From Taudactylus pleione (taxonomy: Eukaryota > Chordata > Amphibia > Anura > Myobatrachidae): a DNA stretch of 64,000 bases. Shown here one piece after another: positions 58,223 to 64,000 of this stretch. The notes beneath the pieces were generated by a model that was given only the letters and a program-made list of their open reading frames with translations, was not told where the DNA came from and ran no database searches. A program made the translations under genes and the position numbers. Within the stretch, counting starts at the first letter, position 1; each line of letters begins with the position of its first letter. The stretch spans positions 1,369,001-1,433,000 of the forward strand of contig JAUIMM010000688.1 in assembly GCA_031769625.1 (NCBI GenBank). The letters run 5' to 3'.

Positions 58223-59060
58223 CTTGGTGTAAGAGGAAACGGTTGGATCCCCGGGTGGTGTGACCCGACAATCCAACCCAGGTAACTTGCAGGGTTTAAC
58301 ATGGGAATGACCCGTGAAACCTTGCAGTGTAAACTGCACGATCCGGGCCACGATGACCTGGAGCGCGCCTCATGCCTGCCGATTGGCCGGCTTCAGTGGC
58401 GCTTGGAGATGACATCCTCTCCAAGCGTCCACTTACACACGTCGGAAGAGCCAGGCCACTGCAGACCCTGGCTCCGGTGTGACGGTGTCGGCTCAGGATT
58501 CCGGGTCTGAGTCGGTTTGGAACCCTGGGGGTCATTCAGACCCGCTCGCGAGTGCAGGATGCTCGCAAGCGGGTCAATGTTCCCCCACTGCGCATGCGCG
58601 CGACGGAGGGAACTCCGTCGTGCGCATGCGCGAGACCCGGGTCTCGCACCAAAGGGGGCGTGCTGTCGATGTTGATTGACAGCATGCCCCCTTTGGTGGG
58701 CATGCTGTCAGACGGAGGCATTCCCATGGGAACGCCTACCGTCTGAAGCCGGCCCCACTGACATCACTAGTGATGTCAGTGGGAGTGATTTTGGCTCTGA
58801 TGGAGCCAAAATCACTCCAGGGCTTGCGGCAGCGAGACCCTACAGCAGGGTCTCCGTTGCAAGCCCAATCATCATCATGGACGCTTGCATATGCTGTGGG
58901 TGGTCACCCACAGCTATGCGAGCGGTCAGGAGGCCGCTCCATTTTCATGGAGGAGGGCCCTGATTCAGAGCGAGCGCTCTGGTCAGAGCGTTCGGCTCTG
59001 AATCAGGCCCCCTGTTCCAACCTCCGGGTCAGACCTGGAATTTAGGTATAAAAGCGGTAT
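58223..59060 (+). mobile_element. MITE of the CCCTTTTACACC family, copy 3, split
   Basis: Shares ACTTGCAGGGTTTAACATGG, TGCCGATTGGCCGGCTTCAG and GGTTTGGAACCCT...CAACCTCCGGGTCAG with 49418-49822. The join GGAACCCT/GTTCCAACC is interrupted exactly by the hairpin-chain MITE. Confidence 0.75.
58529..59010. mobile_element. Hairpin-chain MITE, copy 3
   Basis: About 482 bp, orientation opposite to copy 1 and very similar to it. Conserved hairpins: CGCGACGGAGGGAACTCCGTCGTG-type (58600-58625), GTGCTGTCGATGTTGATTGA..., TTCCCATGGGAACGCC, CCACTGACATCACTAGTG..., GAGTGATTTTGGCTCTGATG..., GCTGTGGGTGGTCACCCACA. The GATGGTCGCGATGG hairpin is damaged. It is inserted in a MITE that itself lies in a third element. 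Confidence 0.85.
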
Positions 59061-59319
59061 AGGTAGGAAAAAATACTTGTGATGTCACTCAGTGTAGCAA
59101 AATGAGGTTGTTGTAGAGGAGGGTCAGTCCTGTGCACTGGATTGACCCTGATGTGTCCCAAGACATGCAAGTTTCACCAGAAGTAGCTTTTTCAATTGGT
59201 CACTCACATTGGGAAATATCGACCAGCCTACAACTGTTCTCTCTGGCTGGCTAAGTAAATCAACTAATGAAATCACGGTTATATGTATATTTGAATATGC
59301 GATTTTGCACATTATTTTT

Positions 59320-59360
59320 TGGATATATATATATATATATAATTATACATATATATATAT
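59320..59360. repeat. AT microsatellite
   Basis: (AT)n interrupted by AATTATAC. Confidence 0.9.
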
Positions 59361-59690
59361 CAAGTAATCTGCACATCAAACTTGTGTTTATCATGTATCA
59401 AGTTTTTGCAACTTTTGCACTTTTGTATTATATCTATGCAATTTTGCACACTTTATACATCTATACGACATGTACTTGACTATGCAAATTTGCACAATAT
59501 TTATTTGATACATAAGGCGATTTTTCACACCTTTTGTGTTCATTTGATATGTACCTGTTGACTCACATTTAATAATTTGTGACGTTATCGTGCAATAACT
59601 GATTTGGGATAATGCACTAATATTGTTATATTGTATCAGGGGATGTCCCCTATATAACAGTGATGTCTGTTTACTGCCACCTAATATCTA

Positions 59691-60341
59691 TTTATTTCGT
59701 TATCTATATTGGGCATAATGCGCCCTTACTATCTTCATTAACCTCATGTTCTAAAGTTCTATGTCTTTATATAATATTTTAATGAATTTCTAAATAAAAG
59801 TTATGTTTAAACTACATACAATATTAGGATCTAGTGCTCCCAACACAGAGAGAGAGAGAGAGTACTTTTCATTGTGTCAACATGATTGCCGACATGGTGA
59901 CTGCATCTTGTGCCTACCATTAGATCAGGTCATCATCAACTTCTTTCAACCAGCATTTGATGACGGTAGAGACCTCTAGGATGTCATCCACTACAATTAT
60001 TATGACCTCTAGGAGTGAGAGATAAACCACTATACAGAAATATGCCACACTGTATAAGCTAACTCAGGGTTACTCATTAGAATAAAATGGACCTATACAG
60101 CATTTGGCTACTGTGGTGCTGAAAATAAAGTTGTGAATATTTGAATTTTGGTTTTTCATTGACGTGTGAATATTTTTGTTTAGTATACTTTTGGTATTAA
60201 TAAAGTATATTCTGGTGTGTAATGTATAGTTTTTGTTGTCAGAGTATAGAACATTTTTGGGAAAGAAAGTGCAATTAGTCACGTTGGAAATTCGGCCACT
60301 ATTACGTTGAATCAGGCATTAATAAAAATGAATATTAGGGG
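59691..60341. other. Intergenic, nothing recognised
   Basis: AT-rich; a short (AG)n run at 59845-59863. Confidence 0.4.
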
Positions 60342-60545
60342 TAGGGATGTGCAGGCTCGGATAGGTTCGAGTTTGCACGTTGAGTTCGGATTTTTCCCTC
60401 CAAAAAAACGGAACTCAGAAAGAGGCTATGATGATGTTCGTCCATGTAAGATGACGTTTAGCCTCTTTCTGAGTTCCGTTTTTTTGGAGGGAAAAATCCG
60501 AACTCAACGTGCAAACTCGAACCTATCCGAGCCTGCACATCCCTA
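60342..60545. mobile_element. hAT-type MITE with perfect arms and 8-bp target duplication
   Basis: 204 bp. The terminal arms starting TAGGGATGTGCAGGCTCGGA are identical inverted copies over about 87 bp. ATTAGGGG precedes (60334-60341) and follows (60546-60553) the element. An 8-bp duplication with TAGGG-type ends is the hAT signature. The undamaged arms suggest a recent insertion. Confidence 0.92.
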
Positions 60546-60755
60546 ATTAGGGGTTAAAGTAAACACTAAACACTAGAAATAGCGAAGAATAAAAGAGAGG
60601 AGCGATGCGTCACCCCTCAAATCAACAACAGGATTGTACAGTTGCTAGCAGTATGTGAGTAATAATATATAACAGTGGTCAATATGACCCAGGACATATC
60701 CACAACAGACTATTTAAAGTACTTCAAATATATGATTCAACAATTCACCTAATTC

Positions 60756-61072
60756 TAATGGTGCGTACACACACAACAATGTAAGTAATGAACAATTTTC
60801 GTTCAGTTTTTCCCTTGAAAAAGTGAACGAAAATCCTTTTACAAAGTAGTTGGTTTTACTATACATAATTAACGATTTTCTGTGTGTTGATGGAAAAATG
60901 TTGCAACTTCAATTGAAAATCATTCAGTTGGCCAGTCTGACTGAACTACAATCGACAAACGTGAACGCGCATGAACGATAATCGCTCGTTTTACACTGAA
61001 CGATTTTTTGAACGATTATGACGTTATAGTTAAATCGTTCAAAAAATTGTTGTGTGTGTACGCACCTTAAAG
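60756..61072. mobile_element. MITE of the AACGATT type, copy 2
   Basis: Ends GGTGCGTACACACACAACAA and TTGTTGTGTGTGTACGCACC. It contains GAACGATTTTTTGAACGATT and GTTGGCCAGTCTGACTGAAC. Confidence 0.85.
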
Positions 61073-61362
61073 GTGCAAAATGTTTTAGTGTAAACCGATG
61101 AACGATTATCAAAAGTAAAACCAACTACTTTGTAAAACTATTTTTGTTAACTTTTTCAAGATTTCCTGTGTGTTGAAGGAAAAATGTTGCAACTTCTATT
61201 GAAAATCGTTCAGTTGGCCAGTCTGACTGAACTATAATCGACAAACGTGAATTTGCATGAACGATAATCGTTTATTGTTTTACATTGAACGATTTTTTGA
61301 ACGACAACGATGTCGTTATAGTTAAATCGTTCAAAAAAAACCTATAGAAAAAGTACACACAG
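61073..61362. mobile_element. MITE of the AACGATT type, copy 3 (partial)
   Basis: Repeats TTGCAACTTCTATTGAAAAT and GTTCAGTTGGCCAGTCTGAC from the neighbouring copy, in the same orientation. It looks like a tandem partial duplicate. Confidence 0.8.
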
Positions 61363-61363
61363 T

Positions 61364-62928
61364 GGGCCTGATTCAAAGATTTTCGCAAAGCCAATATTTA
61401 CGCAGACGGAGCAATTGTTTGCAATTGTGCACAAATGCGAAAGCCAAACTGCGCATGTGAAGCGATTGCACGGCGAATACGCTCGTACAGAGGAACCACT
61501 CACAGAGTGAGTGACAGGTAGTCATCATTTGAGGGTGGTAACGGGGTGGTTAGAAAAATGCAGGCGTGTCGGACCGTTTAAACGCCGTTTCATGGGCATG
61601 TATAAATTAGTGATTGCGTTCTCCAGCGCAGCATGAGAGCTCCCTGCGTGGCAGGAGAGGCGCAGTGTTTGCGGCAGGTCAGACTTGACTTAGAGGCTTT
61701 GTGACTGCCCGATGTGAGTCAATGGTACCGATGTTTACGCTATTGCACATCGTTGGACGGATGTGAGAAGCCAGCGGTGGGCGTCACTGTGCTTTGGAAG
61801 GCATTACCATATTTAATCAACTGTGATCCGTGAGAGAATGCAGCTGCGATTGCATTAGCGTAAATATCGGAATCTTGTCCGACGACGTACAACAGCATCA
61901 GCATTGGTAACATTGATGCAGATCGGCCAGCCATGCAGTACATGCGGCAAGTCTGACTTTCCTCAAACACTGCGGCTCTCATGACACGCCTCGAGCTCTC
62001 ATGCTGCAAAGAAGATAGCAAAAGCTAATTTATGCACGCCCATGAAACGGCGTTTACACAGTCAGACACCTGCGTTTGCCTAGCTACCCCCCTGTCACAA
62101 CTTGATTAGAGATTGGACCTGGGGTGGAATCGGATGGTGTCCGTAGGATCGCCTTTTGGTATTGGAATGCAGCCGGTCTCAGAGGGTTATAATTCATGAA
62201 TGGTAAAGGATGAAATGAAGCAGACTTTATAGTAGGGAGTACTATGGTGCACATGGAGCAAGAATACAGCTGTAGAGACACCAGCGGAACACAATGAACC
62301 GGGGACTCAGGGAGACACGCTCTAGCAACCAGGAGTTGGAGAGGTACGAGGCAGGATATGGAACAAAACATAGCGGTGGATAACTACCTGGAACTGCAAA
62401 CAATAGCACTGACATGAATAGGAGCACAGAGAACTAGCACACAGCATACGCTGTGTAACACGTTGCACTGGCAACTAAAGGACTTCCAGACAGCCCTTTA
62501 GTACCAAAAGAACTCCCAGGACATGCTGTGACTGGATTGGCCCAACCAGTCACCTGACCCAAATCCAAGATGGCGCCACCCAGCTGTTTACAGCGTGGAA
62601 GCGCTGCCAGTCTCACTCTCATCTGTCTCCAGAATGCTCTCCTCACCCTCCGGAAACCCCAATGTGCCCAGTGCTGACCTCCGGGATCCTGGGCCCCCGG
62701 CCAGAGCGCCCGGACTGGTAAGGACTGTGATCTCCTCAGCCTGTCAGCCCTGGTCGTGACACCCACGTTACCTCCCCCAAAACGCTAAGTACCCGTCGCT
62801 CACTTTGTGAATGGATCCTCTGTTGGGGCATAATCGCAAAACAATCGCTGTGCATGCACAATACAGCTTTCACGCATGCGCAATGGCAAACAATCGCGTA
62901 ATCGGCGTACATCTCGGAATCGGGCCCT
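61364..62928. mobile_element. Long-arm palindromic DNA element interrupted by a solo LTR
   Basis: Left end GGGCCTGATTCAAAG; right end CTCGGAATCGGGCCC. The arms mirror each other: AACGCCGTTTCATGGGCATG near 61582 faces CGCCCATGAAACGGCGTT near 62038, and CAGCATGAGAGCTC faces GAGCTCTCATGCTG. Core words are shared with 34300-34911 and 42480-42747. A 669-bp LTR sits in the right arm. Confidence 0.75.
62093..62761 (-). mobile_element. Solo LTR, probably Ty3/Gypsy type
   Basis: 669 bp with TG...CA borders on minus (TGTCACGACCAGGGC ... AAGTTGTGACA), promoter-like composition and no coding. It interrupts the host element cleanly; the flanks CCCCC and CCCAC could be a mutated 5-bp duplication. Assignment to Gypsy is by resemblance only. 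Confidence 0.6.
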
Positions 62929-63640
62929 AAATTCACCGAAATGGTGATGACCCTATGCAACATATTTAAAGATGATTTGCAGGATATTCCCGGGAAAAAA
63001 GAAACGTTTTCTGGGAGTACCAGCTCATATTAAGAATTCCCTAAATGTACCAAGGCGTGATTGCATAAGATATCTCCGATATATATATTCCGACCGCAAA
63101 AGTAGTCCCCATTGGTTTCTATGGGGGCCTCTGAGCTGTTTGATTTACCAAGTTCCATCTAAAGACTTCTCTTAGGCCGTATGGCAGGTGCACCTCCTCT
63201 ATCTGAACATGTCGTTCTACATCAGCGCTGCTGTGTCTTTAGATGCAGACGCTATCAGCGTGGCCAGTCACCCCCCTGTTACCTCACAGGAACACCTACT
63301 GATATCCACAGCTCTAGCATCCAAATTCATTCTGTGTGTCCCTGCGGTAACCATCGGGACGCCTGTGCTGTACTTCCAACATCGCCCATCTGTGAACATA
63401 CCAGCATTGCGTGCAGTTTTTCACCTCTGAATCGGACCCTAAACCCCCAGATGTAACCCCCAACCGCCTATTTTCGTTTGCAGCCACATAGAATCTCATA
63501 TAATAAACAGTCATACAATACATACTTACAGTAGGCTTTATATTGTTGGAAGCCGTACTTGGCTATTCTCGCAGAACATCCAGGAGACTCCTAAATCTTG
63601 GGGAGTCTCCTGGATTACTCCCACTTGCTAGGGAAATATC
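62929..63640. other. Intergenic with traces of the GGGCCC-ended element family
   Basis: CTCTGAATCGGACCCTAA near 63424 looks like another element end. A hairpin CCAGGAGACTCCTAAATCTT/GGGGAGTCTCCTGG lies at 63580-63613. No gene. Confidence 0.45.
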
Positions 63641-63940
63641 ATACCTCCCAACATGACCCTCTCCAGGAGGGACACAATGCTCTGGTCCTGGACTACCCTG
63701 GTAAGAGGTTGGGCTGCAGCGCAGTTCAAAAGTTAAATAGGGGAGTCACACCAACTGTCATTTCACACGCTGCCAAACATCACTGGCTGGGACTCACTGG
63801 CAGTTGGTGTGACTCCCCTATTTGAATTTTGGACTGTGCTGCTGCCCAACCTCTGGAGCCGCCACCAACCATAAATTACCAGGGAAGTCCAGGACCAGAG
63901 CATTGTGTCCCTCCTGGAGCGGGTCATGTTGGGAGGTATG
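63641..63940. mobile_element. Palindromic MITE (CCTCCCAACATGACCC ends), relative with different core
   Basis: A 300-bp inverted repeat; ends ATACCTCCCAACATGACCCT and GGGTCATGTTGGGAGGTATG; the inner pair GGGGAGTCACACCAACTG with its complement is perfect over about 20 bp. Confidence 0.85.
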
Positions 63941-64000
63941 GAAATAGGAGTGATTGGGGGATGATGGCGTGATTGGGAAATGCACCATGAGGGCAGGGCC

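Larger units (their letters stand above)
57926..59690. mobile_element. Element with about 290-bp terminal inverted repeats, holding nested MITEs
   Basis: The left arm (57926-58222) and right arm (59361-59690) are diverged inverted copies. ACAGGTACATATCAAATGAA, CAAATAAATATTGT and TGTGCAGATTAC occur in the left arm and, as complements in reverse order, in the right. Between them are a second MITE (58223-59060) and, inside that, the hairpin-chain MITE. No transposase is seen. Confidence 0.8.

Overview
The window looks like nuclear DNA of an anuran amphibian (frog). The basis is established family knowledge. Three KRAB C2H2 zinc-finger genes share a frog-style layout: two short N-terminal exons that both end in LLTGE, a KRAB-A exon reading [11 protein letters not shown]...EEW...LYKDV, and one terminal exon with a threonine-rich tandem-repeat linker (compare the finger-associated repeats described in Xenopus) followed by the fingers. 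Dense short palindromic DNA transposons (MITEs), a Tx1/L1-type LINE and long minisatellites fit the same origin. The species cannot be named from the sequence. There are no prokaryotic features, no CRISPR array and no RNA gene I could recognise.

Layout. 1-1430: decayed L2/CR1-type LINE. 1599-6120: a 5'-truncated L1/Tx1 LINE on the minus strand, bounded by a 17-bp target-site duplication. 6204-7666: three coding exons of KRAB gene 1 (minus), with no finger exon inside the window. 9720-31596: about 21 kb of a 78-bp minisatellite, probably in intron 1 of gene 1, whose putative non-coding first exon lies just beyond it at 31603. 31700-37320: MITEs and LINE tails. 37594-41645: complete KRAB gene 2 (minus, 651 aa), with a putative 5' UTR exon at 45024. 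41700-45000: fold-back repeats and a retroelement gag fragment. 45420-53280: MITEs and minisatellites, probably intron 1 of gene 3. 53418-57011: complete KRAB gene 3 (plus, 694 aa). 57012-64000: nested MITEs, an hAT-type MITE and a solo LTR.

How it fits together. Genes 2 and 3 are arranged head to head and gene 1 is a tandem paralogue of gene 2. All are expected to be nuclear DNA-binding transcriptional repressors. All exon junctions have GT-AG borders and matching phases (0, 0, 1), so genes 2 and 3 appear intact. The most unusual material is repetitive. Intron 2 of each gene carries a 66-bp array whose unit copies the exon-2 5' splice site. The 78-bp array starts a few bases after a predicted splice donor. 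Gene 2 has a homogenised 93-bp exonic array. Three copies of a roughly 500-bp mobile element are built almost entirely from consecutive hairpins.
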